A stretch of DNA of 64,000 bases from assembly GCF_030908465.1 (NCBI RefSeq), contig NZ_CP133078.1, positions 1,550,001-1,614,000 on the forward strand, read 5' to 3'. The stretch comes from Anaerotignum sp. MB30-C6 (GTDB taxonomy: Bacteria; Bacillota; Clostridia; Lachnospirales; Anaerotignaceae). The notes below the pieces were generated by a model, which was not told the DNA's origin, searched no databases, and worked only from the letters and a program-made list of their open reading frames with translations. This document shows positions 1-7,911 of the stretch, piece by piece; the first letter of the stretch is position 1; each line of letters starts with the position of its first letter. The position numbers and the translations under genes were made by a program.

Positions 1-1
1 G

Positions 2-118
2 GCCGAATACCTAAGTGTAGACCACAGTGCGCTTTCAAATGAATTAGGTAAAATGCAACGGGAAGGGCTGTTTACAGTTCATAGAAACCACTTTTTAATA
101 AAAACCGACTTGGTATAA
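2..118 (+). CDS. C-terminal end of a Crp/Fnr-family regulator (partial)
   Basis: An open frame enters from the left edge and ends at TAA 116-118, giving 38 residues. It reads as the recognition part of a Crp/Fnr winged helix: AEYLSVDHSALSNELGKMQ, then a short wing ending in HFLIK. The motif AEYL..DHSALSNEL is the usual Crp/Fnr DNA-contact helix. The cyclic-nucleotide-like domain lies outside the window, so ligand and target are unknown. A related but decayed fragment lies at 1220-1408 on the other strand. The partial gene points toward the flavodiiron-like gene at 445, which has a large palindrome in its leader; it could be that gene's regulator (inference). Confidence 0.75.
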   Translation, partial: AEYLSVDHSALSNELGKMQREGLFTVHRNHFLIKTDLV

Positions 119-331
119 AAAATTTTTAATCCATTCACAACACAATTATATTGTTGGAGCAGTCAATCTTTCCTAATAATGGTGTGGTTGTATACTTCAT
201 CGTGAGCCTATACTTAAGAGTCATTTTTTTTGTTGTTCTATCTAGGCTAAGATTTGACCCGTTTCTTTTAATTTATTTTTCTGCTTTTAGCTTCCAGAGT
301 GTTTACTATCTATAGATAATTATTTTTGTGA

Positions 332-357
332 TTTCATGCTGCGTACGCAACATGAAA
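332..357. promoter_or_regulatory. 26-bp palindrome, probable Crp/Fnr-type operator
   Basis: The arms TTTCATG and CATGAAA flank the self-complementary core TGCGTACGCA. Only one symmetric base pair of the 26 bp is mismatched. It lies in the 326-bp leader of the flavodiiron-like gene. A weak -10 (TAAACT, 373-378) would put the centre near -41, the class II activation position of Crp/Fnr proteins. The rest of 119-444 holds no gene that I can see. Confidence 0.55.
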
Positions 358-444
358 CAGAGAAACTTATGTTAAACTAAAATTATTACTAACATTAACA
401 ATACGAAACAAAGTATAAATATATGGTTAAAAGGAGGAAAATTT

Positions 445-1149
445 ATGAATTATTCAATTTCACATTCATGTACAGTTCTGGGAAAAGTTATCCAAAAACC
501 AGATCGTAGCTTTTCATTTTTAGCGTATGTCTTGCGAGGAGAAAAGAATGTGCTTATTGATACTGTTCCCGAAAAAGTTGGAGAGACGTTCATGGCCGAG
601 TTAAAACAGTTAGTTCCCCTTAGTCAGTTGGATGCGATCATCCTTAATCATTCTGAAGAAGATCATAGTGGAGCTCTTGCACTATTGCTGGCTGAAAGGG
701 CGGATATTCCAATTTACTGCACCGCAGCCTGCAAACATCGTTTGGTTTCCCGTTATCCTAATGCAAATTTTATAGAAGTGGAAAATTTATCAACATTAAA
801 AGTTGGAACATTTCAGCTTCGCTTTACCCATACGCCAGGGTTGCATTGGGATGACAATATGGTTACTTATTTTGAAAATGAACAAATCTTGTTTTCCAAT
901 GATTTGTTTGGGCAATATTTGGGATGCGAACCCCCCTTGGATAAAGATTATACCACTGACAGGGTTTTACAGGGAGCAAAAACATATTTTGATAAGGTGT
1001 TTGCACAAGCAACTTCCCATGAAAAACGTGCAATTTTGGGCTTGGCAGACTTAAAATTGGAATGTATTGCACCTGGGCATGGTGTAATTTTGACAGGAAA
1101 GTTAGATGACGTTTTTACTCTTTATCAAACAGAATGCGCTGTGTATTAA
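445..1149 (+). CDS. Flavodiiron-type metallo-beta-lactamase protein without flavodoxin domain
   Basis: This 234-aa cytosolic protein carries the diiron ligand set of flavodiiron (FprA/Rd:O2 oxidoreductase) enzymes: NHSEEDHSG (H-x-E-x-D-H) near residue 70, the later histidine in HTPGLHWDDN near 130, FSNDLFGQ (Asp) near 152, and a C-terminal GHG. Family members reduce O2 or NO at a diiron site with electrons from FMN in a fused flavodoxin domain; that domain is absent here, so this is a stand-alone catalytic domain needing a separate donor. AAAGGAGG lies just upstream of the ATG. A palindrome at 332-357 suggests Crp/Fnr control. A rubredoxin remnant at 4004 may be a former partner (inference). 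Confidence 0.8.
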   Translation: MNYSISHSCTVLGKVIQKPDRSFSFLAYVLRGEKNVLIDTVPEKVGETFMAELKQLVPLSQLDAIILNHSEEDHSGALALLLAERADIPIYCTAACKHRLVSRYPNANFIEVENLSTLKVGTFQLRFTHTPGLHWDDNMVTYFENEQILFSNDLFGQYLGCEPPLDKDYTTDRVLQGAKTYFDKVFAQATSHEKRAILGLADLKLECIAPGHGVILTGKLDDVFTLYQTECAVY

Positions 1150-1219
1150 TTGGTCATATCAGGAAAGCAATATAGGTGAAACCGTTGTAAAAGACCTATG
1201 GCTAAAACTTAGGGCCTAA

Positions 1220-1408
1220 TCATTGTATAATTTTAAAAGATGATTCTTTCAAAGCCAGCAAGCCCTCGGAGCGCATTTGTGATAATTCACGTGTTAATGT
1301 GCTGTGATCTGCGCATAGATAAGCAGCCAACTCGAGACGTCCTAAAGGAATATCCAAAAAATGTTTAGTGAGAAGAGGAATGACACCCAAAGTTCTGTCA
1401 CGGGAGGT
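1220..1408 (-). pseudogene. Fragment of a Crp/Fnr-family regulator
   Basis: The minus strand has an open frame of 63 codons with no start, bounded upstream by an in-frame stop (1409-1411) and ending with TGA at 1220-1222. It reads SRDRTLGVIPLLTKHF, then LDIPLGRLELAAYL..DHSTLTRELSQM and a short wing, which is the C-terminal half of a Crp/Fnr protein. The helix is close to that of the fragment at the left edge (AEYL..DHSALSNEL versus AAYL..DHSTLTREL). The sensor domain is gone, so the gene is dead. The rest of 1150-1587 holds only the terminator below. Confidence 0.75.
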
Positions 1409-1504
1409 TTATAAATAATGAGTGGAAAGTGCGTCAATAGATTATGACGCGAGATTAGGTACTTTAATATTGAAATTCACCTTCGAAATTAACTTTAATA
1501 AATT

Positions 1505-1552
1505 AAAAAAGGAATCAACCAGTGATTTTCTTGCTGTTTGATTCCTTTTTTT
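1505..1552. terminator. Bidirectional intrinsic terminator
   Basis: Stem AAAAAAGGAATCAA / TTGATTCCTTTTTT, extended by CAG/CTG past one mismatch, with A and T runs on both sides. It lies at the 3' end of the minus-strand regulator at 1588. Confidence 0.85.
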
Positions 1553-1587
1553 AGTATTGATTTTCCAAACTTAGTTTGCTGTTCTTC

Positions 1588-2262
1588 TTAAAGTCGTTCT
1601 TTTACTTGGAATTTATCTGTAGTCTTTTTTATTACGATTGTACGATTATCAATCTCAATAATGCCTTCTTCTTTTAATTTTTTAAGTTCTCTAAACAGTG
1701 AAGGTCTTTGTACACCTAAATAATCTGCCAGTTGCCTTTTACTCATTGGAAGCAGAATTACTGAAGACTTCTGTATGATAGCTTGCTGTTTAAGATAATT
1801 CATAATATTTTCACGAAGTGTTCTTTGTGTAAACATTGCTATCTTTTGATTTATTCCTTGGGAATTTTGTGAGATTGACTTTATATAATCCAGTGTAAAG
1901 TTGTAGTCGTGCAAGAATTCTAATACAGCATTTATATTAATGTGGACAATTTGACAATCTGTAAGACAATAGATATTAAGGGGATAACTGTGGTTTTCAC
2001 CAAATAATAAATTTGCGCCTATCACACTTCCCTTGCTAAATTCAAACATCGTAGTTGATGAACCATTCGTTGATAAAGAATACGCAACTAAACTTCCTGA
2101 CAATACAATATCTAGTGTTCGACAAGTTTCATTTGCATTATGAACGGTTACACCTTTCGAATAATTTTTTTGATAAATATGATTACCTGCAATTAATTTT
2201 TCTAAATCAGATTCCTTTACAGTTGAAAATAATGAAATGTTCCGTAAAATGTCAATATTCAT
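1588..2262 (-). CDS. Crp/Fnr-family transcriptional regulator
   Basis: This 224-aa protein has an N-terminal cyclic-nucleotide-binding-like beta-roll (about residues 10-115), a dimerisation helix, and a C-terminal winged helix with KRQLADYLGVQRPSLFREL near residues 170-190. No CxxC-type iron-sulfur cluster ligands are apparent, so the effector is not predictable. It is divergent from the split permease at 2376, with the palindrome TTGTGTTATCACAA between them, so local control of that permease is likely (inference). Subgroup members often respond to redox or nitrosative signals, but nothing in the sequence fixes this. Confidence 0.85.
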   Translation of the reverse strand: MNIDILRNISLFSTVKESDLEKLIAGNHIYQKNYSKGVTVHNANETCRTLDIVLSGSLVAYSLSTNGSSTTMFEFSKGSVIGANLLFGENHSYPLNIYCLTDCQIVHININAVLEFLHDYNFTLDYIKSISQNSQGINQKIAMFTQRTLRENIMNYLKQQAIIQKSSVILLPMSKRQLADYLGVQRPSLFRELKKLKEEGIIEIDNRTIVIKKTTDKFQVKERL

Positions 2263-2343
2263 GTGAATTTACTCCTCCATACAAAAACATTATATCAAAA
2301 AGTAACATCGGTGTCTATTTGAGGGTGATAAACTACTTTATAA

Positions 2344-2357
2344 TTGTGTTATCACAA
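2344..2357. promoter_or_regulatory. Putative Crp/Fnr operator in the divergent region
   Basis: TTGTG-TTAT-CACAA is a 14-bp dyad matching the TGTGA-type half-sites used by Crp/Fnr proteins. A wider inverted repeat GTGATAA (2325-2331) / TTATCAC (2349-2355) overlaps it. A -10-like TATAAT at 2339-2344 abuts it, so a protein bound here would cover the start of transcription of the permease genes; this position fits repression better than activation. Confidence 0.5.
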
Positions 2358-2375
2358 AAAGAATGGAGGATTTGT

Positions 2376-2858
2376 ATGGATATTTTTACAGCAGCAATGT
2401 GGATAGGAACGATTGTATTTCTTTTGATTTCATTAAAAAAGGATAAATCGAAGACATTAAAAGCACTTAAAATGGCATTTGGCATGGGCAAGGGGATGCT
2501 GGGAAGCATACTATCGATTATTTTTTTAATCGGTTTAATTCTAACAATATTACCACCAGAGAATATTGCCGAATTTGTAGGAAGTCAATCTTTGCTCATG
2601 GCAACAGTGGGTTCAGCGGCATTTGGGACAATTACACTAATCCCTGCCTTTATTGCTTTTCCCCTTGTCGGTTCACTGGTTGACGCTGGAGTTGGTATTG
2701 TTCCTTCCGTAGCATTTTTAACTACACTTACAATGGTAGGGGTCGTAACATTTCCACTTGAAAAGCGTGAATTTGGGCTTAAATTTACTGCCACCAGAAA
2801 TGGATTAAGTTTTTTATTTGCCATAATGATCGCAATGGTAATGGGGGTGATTGCTTGA
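2376..2858 (+). CDS. Permease, N-terminal half (PF03773-like, split gene)
   Basis: This 160-aa hydrophobic protein has about four membrane segments. It resembles the first half of the 'predicted permease' family (DUF318/ArsP_1-like). The ATG at 2376 is preceded by TGGAGGA. The open frame extends upstream to 2055, but that part runs through the regulatory region and lacks a ribosome site, so I exclude it. Its end overlaps the next gene by 4 bp (2855-2858), so the two halves are translationally coupled and probably form one transporter. The substrate is unknown; family members include organoarsenical exporters. Confidence 0.75.
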   Translation: MDIFTAAMWIGTIVFLLISLKKDKSKTLKALKMAFGMGKGMLGSILSIIFLIGLILTILPPENIAEFVGSQSLLMATVGSAAFGTITLIPAFIAFPLVGSLVDAGVGIVPSVAFLTTLTMVGVVTFPLEKREFGLKFTATRNGLSFLFAIMIAMVMGVIA

Positions 2859-3568
2859 AAATATTAGAAAAAGTAAAAGATAATACTTTCTTGATTGTGA
2901 TAACAGTCGCCTACATCCTAATGTTTTTGATTAAGCCAGATTTGGGTGTTGCATCAATGGAAAACAGTGTCTATTACATTAAGGAAATGATTCTGATAAT
3001 GCCGGTGATATTTATTCTTACCGCACTTTTGGATGCATGGATTGCAAAAGAAAAAATTACAAAATATTTAGGAAAAGAATCTAAAGTCAAAGGCATCACA
3101 TTGTCGTTTGTTTTAGGCTGCATATCTGCGGGACCCATATATGCAGCATTTCCTATGTGTGTCATGCTCCACAAAAAGGGGGCCTCTGTACGAAACTTAG
3201 TTATAATTTTAAGTTCCTGGGCAGTAATAAAGGTTCCTATGCTTTTAAACGAAGCTAAGTTTTTAGGCATAAAGTTTATGGCAATTCGTTGGGTATTAAC
3301 GGTAATTGCTATCGTTGTATTTTCTTGGATTGCTTCAAAGATTATTAAGGATGAAGATATAGGGAAAAAAGAAGAAAAAACAAGTGGACTTACATTAAAC
3401 AGGGAATCATGTATGGGCTGCACATTGTGTACTAAGAATTATCCTGAGATTTTTGGTATGCAAGGTAAAAAAGCATATATAAAATCTTTTGATGCTGAAG
3501 TAGACAAAGAAAGCCTTAGTCAAACAATATTGGCTTGTCCTGTTCGTGCAATTCATTACAATGAATAA
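2855..3568 (+). CDS. Permease, C-terminal half, with ferredoxin-like tail
   Basis: Residues 1-165 of this 237-aa protein are a membrane domain (second half of the PF03773-like permease, with SFVLGCISAGPIYAAFP, a conserved family stretch). A charged linker follows, then a tail of about 55 residues with CMGCTLC and a distant ACPVRAI. These are the three clustered Cys plus remote Cys-Pro of a single 4Fe-4S ferredoxin. A redox cluster fused to a permease half suggests redox gating or coupling (inference). The start TTG at 2855 overlaps the upstream stop, with GGGGGTG as ribosome site. Confidence 0.75.
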   Translation: MKILEKVKDNTFLIVITVAYILMFLIKPDLGVASMENSVYYIKEMILIMPVIFILTALLDAWIAKEKITKYLGKESKVKGITLSFVLGCISAGPIYAAFPMCVMLHKKGASVRNLVIILSSWAVIKVPMLLNEAKFLGIKFMAIRWVLTVIAIVVFSWIASKIIKDEDIGKKEEKTSGLTLNRESCMGCTLCTKNYPEIFGMQGKKAYIKSFDAEVDKESLSQTILACPVRAIHYNE

Positions 3569-3656
3569 GCAAAGGATGTTGTAAAAACAACATAAAGTTC
3601 GTGTATTGTATCATTTAACCACCTAATTAAAACTATAACAAAAAGGAGGTATACAA

Positions 3657-3971
3657 ATGATTGAGCAAATCTATGAAATGTCAACTGGAGATGAAAAAGC
3701 GGTTGAAAGAGTAATTCAGGATGAAAATATTCATTATATTCATATGGTCTTTAATAAGGATGAAGGCCTCCCAGAACATTTTTCGAACTCGAACGTTTAT
3801 ATGACAGTGGTAAGGGGGACTTTATCTATCGGGCTAAATGATCAAGAAGTTCATCAATATGATAAGGGAACTCTTTTGAAAATTCCTGTGAATACAAAGA
3901 TGAATGTAAAAAATTTATCTGAAAACGTGTTAGAGTTAATAGTTGTAAAAGCACCTGCACCTCTAAAATAG
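3657..3971 (+). CDS. Small cupin-domain protein
   Basis: This 104-aa protein folds as a single cupin barrel: [24 protein letters not shown] carries motif 1, and [20 protein letters not shown] carries motif 2. Of the usual metal ligands one His and a Glu-like position are kept, but the second His of motif 1 is not evident, so metal binding is doubtful. It has a perfect AAAGGAGG ribosome site. It precedes the rubredoxin remnant by 32 bp and may share its transcript. Such stand-alone cupins often sit beside redox genes; no specific function can be assigned. Confidence 0.75.
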   Translation: MIEQIYEMSTGDEKAVERVIQDENIHYIHMVFNKDEGLPEHFSNSNVYMTVVRGTLSIGLNDQEVHQYDKGTLLKIPVNTKMNVKNLSENVLELIVVKAPAPLK

Positions 3972-4003
3972 TAAAATATTGTATAATAATGTTGAAGGGA
4001 GAA

Positions 4004-4164
4004 ATGCAGAATGTAAATATATGTATCCCATGCGGATATTCTATGACCTGCAAACAGGTGATCCGGATAGTGGAATAGCCCCGGGAACTGAAGATATCCC
4101 TGATGATTGGGTTTGTCCAATTTGTTTTGTGGGTAAAGATGAGTTCGAACCCATTAAGGAATAA
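4004..4164 (+). pseudogene. Rubredoxin broken by a single-base frameshift
   Basis: From ATG 4004, preceded by GAAGGGA, the frame reads [12 protein letters not shown], the start of a rubredoxin with its first CxxC. It then runs off frame. The next frame carries [15 protein letters not shown] and [17 protein letters not shown] to the stop at 4164, with the second CPxC. One missing base near 4040-4041 (between GGATAT and TCTATGAC) explains both. Together the frames give a normal 53-residue rubredoxin with all four iron ligands. As written, the gene makes only a short peptide. An alternative start at 3979 in the second frame would lose both N-terminal cysteines. Confidence 0.8.
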
Positions 4165-4197
4165 TCTGAAGGAGGGGACAATTATTTTGTTGAGTTT

Positions 4198-4655
4198 TTA
4201 CCGTTGAGAGAGTTTATGTGCTATAACAATTTTGGTTTTATTTTTTGTGAGTTCATCAATAGCTCTTTCAATATCTCTTTTGCTGTTGCTTCATCCCAAA
4301 TAATAATAGGGGTATTTTTTAAAACAGCTCTTGCGATAGAAATTCTTTACTTTTCACCACCGGATCAATTATAACATCCTTCTCCAACAATAGTGATAAA
4401 ATCTATTGAATAATATAAGTATGGTTTTTCAAATATATACTTGTTTAATAACTCTATCATAAATAATATTAGTTTTGGAAAAGCATATGCTACATACGAA
4501 GATGTTAAAAATAATGTGATTATTTTCGGATTGCAAATAAGGAATCAAACCACAGGTGACAGTAAATATAGCTGTTATAACCGATGCAATCAAAAACGGT
4601 TTTAAATTTCCAATAAAATGTATTATTACGTTTATCCATGATTTTTTTGTATAAA
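4198..4655 (-). pseudogene. Decayed ABC exporter (fused membrane and ATPase gene)
   Basis: On the minus strand, near 4655-4450, a stretch reads like the first membrane segments of an ABC exporter (NLKPFLIASVITAIFTV). From about 4375 down to TAA 4198-4200 the remains of the ATPase are visible: SGGEK, an in-frame stop, RISIARAVLKNTPIII, DEATA, then IVIAHKLSQR. Walker A and most of the 580-residue family length are deleted. A ribosome site (AAGGAG at 4664-4669) and the operator at 4671 survive upstream. The layout matches that of the intact ABC gene at 28471. Confidence 0.75.
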
Positions 4656-4670
4656 CTTATTTTCTCCTTA

Positions 4671-4686
4671 GTTAATTTAAACTAAC
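4671..4686. promoter_or_regulatory. DtxR-type box, copy 1 (variant)
   Basis: GTTAAT-TTAA-ACTAAC. One base differs from the GTTAGT-N4-ACTAAC form seen at 25358, 25387, 28437 and 57972. It abuts the surviving ribosome site of the dead ABC exporter. Confidence 0.6.
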
Positions 4687-4689
4687 TTA

Positions 4690-5515
4690 TGGCAACAAAA
4701 CCCATGACCAGATTTCTACCAGAATATGATTTTAGAATATCAAAAAATTCTCTATAGTTGCAATTTAAGCGCCTTGGCTTTTTCTGAATCCACTGTGCTG
4801 AAATCCCATATAGCAGACACTGATTCTTTGTACTAACCGTGGGAGGGATGCATAGATAAAATCATAATACTTGGGTCTTTGAAAAATTATATGTATTTTG
4901 CGTTGAGAGTCTAGTACGAATTGAAAGCCGTAGGGTTGAGTTACAGACTGGGTTGTAGAGGATGGTTGTAAAAGTATGCAAATATACTGTTTTTCTAAGC
5001 CAATTGTGGTAGTATAAAATAGCTTAAGTATCTCGGATTCGAGTTCCCAAAAGTGTTTTGCCATAGTTTATTAGCGAGTTCCCAGATTCAGGTACACGTT
5101 TTTTAATGCGACAACCTCAAGTGAAAAAATCTGTTTGCCTGCGGAGCTCGCAAATGTCCTGTTGGTGCAACTGAGTTAAAAACTCTGGAAATTAGTGAGA
5201 GAAATGCCTTGGTTGTTATGCCTGTGTGAAGTTCTGCCCTAAATCTGCCAGAATAGCAGGAGTTCCGTTTGCCTGTTTTTAGAGCTGTTTTCCGTCATAT
5301 GGGTATTAAGAGAAAAGAAAATAAAATAAAACATTTTGACAACATGTTGACTTAACTGACCAGTATATTTATTAGGAACTATGGAATTTTGGAAGTTAGT
5401 TATTAGATATAAAATCAGAAGAATTATTAGAAACTGCATCTTATTTCTGAAAGAAATCGACAATAATTCAAAGGAAAAATAATTAAAGACGACAAGAAAA
5501 GGGGAGAGATAATTC
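4690..5515. other. Gene-free stretch
   Basis: Apart from short open frames without ribosome sites or recognisable motifs, I see nothing here. Near 5336-5354 there are two TTGAC elements around a CAACATGTTG palindrome, which could be part of the promoter of the methyltransferase gene at 5516. Confidence 0.4.
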
Positions 5516-6565
5516 ATGGGTAATCAAGAAAAGGAACACAAACGACGTATCAGATATCGAGGAACGCATCCACGAAGCTATAAAGAAAAATATAAAGAGC
5601 TTCAACCAGAAAAATATGTAGATACTATAGCAAAAGTCATTCAAAAGGGAAATACACCTGCTGGTATGCACATTTCAATATGTGTCAAAGAAATAATGGA
5701 GTTCTTAAAAATTAAGCCAGGGCAAACTGGCTTGGATGCAACTTTGGGTTATGGCGGACATACGCTAGAAATGCTAAATCGATTAGAATCCAAGGGACAT
5801 TTGTATGCGCTTGACGTAGACCCTATTGAAATATCCAAAACCAAAGAACGTCTAGAGCATTTAGGTTATGGACGAGACATACTAACCACCAAGCAACTGA
5901 ACTTCGCCAATATTGATGAAGTCGTTGCTGAGGCAGGTTTGTTTAATTTTATATTAGCAGATTTAGGCGTTTCTTCAATGCAAATAGATAATCCAGACAG
6001 AGGGTTTTCATATAAAAGAGAGGGGCCTCTGGATTTACGGCTGAATCCTGAAAAGGGTATTTCTGCGGCTGAACGATTAAGGACTATTACGCAAGAAGAA
6101 TTAGAAGGTATGCTGCATGAAAATTCAGACGAGCCGTATTCCAAAGTAATTTCAAAAGCTATTGTTTCTGAAATTGAAAATGGAGTGGATATTTCTACGA
6201 CTACTAAGCTCCAACAAATTATTGGAGATGCGCTTCAATTTATTCCAACAGGTGAACGAAAAGAAGTAATCAAGAAATCATGCCAAAGAACATTCCAAGC
6301 ACTGCGAATCGATGTGAATAGTGAATTTGAAGTGTTATTTGAGTTTTTAGAAAAACTTCCTAATGCCCTTGTAAAAGGTGGACGTGTAGCGATACTAACT
6401 TTCCACTCAGGAGAAGATAGAATGGTTAAAAAGTCTTTTAAAAGACTGGCGATTGAAGGTGTTTACAGCGAAATCGCAACCGAGGTTATCAGGCCGACAG
6501 TAGAGGAATGTAATATGAATAGTCGTGCTCGTTCAGCAAAAATGAGATGGGCAATCAAAGCTTGA
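5516..6565 (+). CDS. rsmH: 16S rRNA (cytosine-N4)-methyltransferase, RsmH/MraW family
   Basis: This 349-aa SAM-dependent enzyme shows DATLGYGGHT (SAM motif I), LADLGVSSMQID and RGFSY, LRIDVNSE, LTFHSGEDRMVK and a C-terminal NSRARSAKMRW, all diagnostic of RsmH, which methylates N4 of C1402 in the ribosomal decoding centre. It carries a basic N-terminal extension (RRIRYRGTHPRSYKEKYKEL) absent from the classical 310-residue enzyme. It does not stand in a division-cell-wall cluster, so it is probably the longer second RsmH paralogue found in many Firmicutes (family knowledge), and its exact rRNA target may differ. The ATG at 5516 has GGGGAGAG upstream. Confidence 0.85.
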   Translation: MGNQEKEHKRRIRYRGTHPRSYKEKYKELQPEKYVDTIAKVIQKGNTPAGMHISICVKEIMEFLKIKPGQTGLDATLGYGGHTLEMLNRLESKGHLYALDVDPIEISKTKERLEHLGYGRDILTTKQLNFANIDEVVAEAGLFNFILADLGVSSMQIDNPDRGFSYKREGPLDLRLNPEKGISAAERLRTITQEELEGMLHENSDEPYSKVISKAIVSEIENGVDISTTTKLQQIIGDALQFIPTGERKEVIKKSCQRTFQALRIDVNSEFEVLFEFLEKLPNALVKGGRVAILTFHSGEDRMVKKSFKRLAIEGVYSEIATEVIRPTVEECNMNSRARSAKMRWAIKA

Positions 6566-6710
6566 TTGAACGATCGAGGAATTTTAACTAAACAAGCTAT
6601 ATGGGAGAAAGGAAACTTACGGAATTACCCATTATGTTAAAATTGTCAATACATTAAAGATGAGTAAAAATTACCATAACTAAGGAAGCGTATAATTGAG
6701 ATGTCCTAAT

Positions 6711-7060
6711 ATGGAAAAGGGATCCTTCTTTAATATATTGTCGGGGGTGGAAGTGCTGGAACAGTGTTTGTTGGAAGACGCACACGCTGAAGCAGGTATA
6801 TTTCAAGTACATCTTTGGGCTTCTACTTTTCGTTCTAACAAAGTTGAGGTAAGTTATATCGGTTTAACCAGCTATGAAATCGTCCTTCTACGCTCTCTGT
6901 TGGGGAGTATTCTACTGATTGTTGTTTTCTTTTTGACAGAATACAAACTGACTGCACTATATCGTAAAAAGGATTTCTGTTATATTGCACTATCTGGTAT
7001 CACAATGGGTGCTGACTTGCTACTTCTTTTCAAGGCCTCGGGGTTAGTTGTCAATGCTGA
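6711..7060 (+). pseudogene. EamA/DMT-family transporter, truncated
   Basis: After a scrambled start, residues read YIGLTSYEIVLLRSLLGSILL, a charged loop, then YIALSGITMGADLLLLFKA. This is the first two to three membrane helices of a drug/metabolite transporter of the EamA family, normally about 300 residues with ten helices. The match stops near 7060, where the IS256 remnant begins on the other strand. The gene was probably cut by that element (inference). Confidence 0.65.
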
Positions 7061-7332
7061 TCAAGTTCTGTGGTCCTGTATTTGAAGTCAATCAGCAAAA
7101 CTTGTAATAGATTAATAGTGGATGAAGCACCATATTGCAGCGAATGCATGGCAATATCCCTTACAACTCGGTTTTTCAAGCTATTCAGTATGAGCAGCCA
7201 AAACCTGGCACTTTCATTTTTGCCGAAACACATTCTCAGAACAATCTTTTCCCATGCATATCAAAGCCTAGGGGAATGTATACAGCACGCTTAACGATAC
7301 ATCTTCGCTACAGGGTAGTAGATGGCATCCAT
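7051..7332 (-). mobile_element. IS256-family transposase remnant
   Basis: On the minus strand one frame reads MDAIYYPVAK, then after two stops KNESARFWLLILNSLKNR and VRDI. In IS256 transposases these are the catalytic MDAIY.., the conserved NESA(K/R)FW block and the LKNRGVRDI block, here at normal spacing. Two internal stops and the loss of both ends make it a dead fragment of a gene normally about 400 codons long. A second IS256 fragment lies at 36627-36882. Confidence 0.75.
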
Positions 7333-7365
7333 AAATACGACAATTCAAACCTCTTCCGAGGGCTT

Positions 7366-7399
7366 CCTGCCATTCTTTGACGATTGGCAGGTTTTTTTT
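7366..7399 (+). terminator. Intrinsic terminator
   Basis: Stem CCTGCCA / TGGCAGG with a 12-nt loop, followed by a run of eight T. It separates the debris from the kdp locus. Confidence 0.85.
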
Positions 7400-7533
7400 A
7401 GGCCTATTTTACTGTTTTGTTTATATGTAAGTTGAATAAGGTTTGGTGCGTATACTTGACAATAACACATTTATTATTAATGGAATCTTTACATGGGGAT
7501 CATCTCCCTTTGAACCTTTTTAATATGATAAGC

Positions 7534-7546
7534 ATTACAATGTAAT
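7534..7546. promoter_or_regulatory. Small palindrome in the kdp leader
   Basis: ATTACA-A-TGTAAT is a perfect 13-bp dyad about 27 bp before the first small ORF of the kdp locus. It could be an operator, for example for KdpE, but I cannot match it to a known site. TTGACA at 7456-7461 is a possible -35 with no convincing -10. Confidence 0.3.
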
Positions 7547-7572
7547 CAAATTCATCAAAGGGAGGGAGGGTT

Positions 7573-7773
7573 ATGCGCTTACGTAAAGTTCATATTCATA
7601 AACCTAAAGATAAAAAGAGCAAAGAAGAAGCCTGGTCATTTTTTTTAACTCGGCACCCGCTTTTGTTTTGGCTTATTCTGCTAATTGGTATGCCAATATT
7701 AATTCTTATATGTGTTGCTTTATTAACTGCGGTCTTTATGACTCCCATATCTTTTTTGTTTGGGTGGATATAA
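7573..7773 (+). CDS. Small membrane protein at the head of the kdp locus
   Basis: This 66-residue protein has a strongly basic N-terminus (about 12 Lys/Arg/His in the first 30 residues) followed by one or two hydrophobic segments (LLFWLILLIGMPILILICVA). GGGAGGG lies upstream, and it precedes the next small ORF by 28 bp, so it is part of the kdp transcript. I do not recognise a family. Topology predicts the basic end inside. A role in Kdp assembly or control is only inferred from position. Confidence 0.6.
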   Translation: MRLRKVHIHKPKDKKSKEEAWSFFLTRHPLLFWLILLIGMPILILICVALLTAVFMTPISFLFGWI

Positions 7774-7801
7774 AGATATTGTTTTATAAGGAGGTAATTA
7801 T

Positions 7802-7894
7802 ATGGATGTTATTATGGTAAGTGTTTTATTCCTGTGCTTATCGATTATCTTGCTATTTATAAATTGGTGCGAAAAGCAAGTGAATAAAGATTAA
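7802..7894 (+). CDS. 30-residue membrane peptide upstream of kdpF
   Basis: The ORF starts at ATG 7802 after TAAGGAGG and encodes a single hydrophobic helix (SVLFLCLSIILLFINW) followed by CEKQ. Many Kdp operons carry such a tiny ORF, ending in a W..(V/L)..CE(R/K) pattern, just before kdpF (family recollection). Its strong ribosome site and tight spacing to kdpF (17 bp) support translation. It may be a second small subunit or stabiliser of the pump. Confidence 0.6.
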   Translation: MDVIMVSVLFLCLSIILLFINWCEKQVNKD

Positions 7895-7911
7895 ATTGGA
7901 GGGTTCTATTT

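Noticed and set aside
803..1072. Open frames in other frames of the flavodiiron gene
   Set aside because: They overlap a clearly coding frame and carry no motifs or ribosome sites.
2055..2375. N-terminal extension of the permease frame
   Set aside because: It runs through the divergent promoter and operator, reads as polar low-complexity sequence, and lacks a ribosome site; TGGAGGA fits ATG 2376.
4765..5517. Minus-strand open frames of 92-99 codons
   Set aside because: No ribosome sites, no family features and AT-biased composition; treated as chance.
7070..7380. Plus-strand open frames over the IS256 remnant
   Set aside because: They are the antisense of the recognisable transposase blocks.
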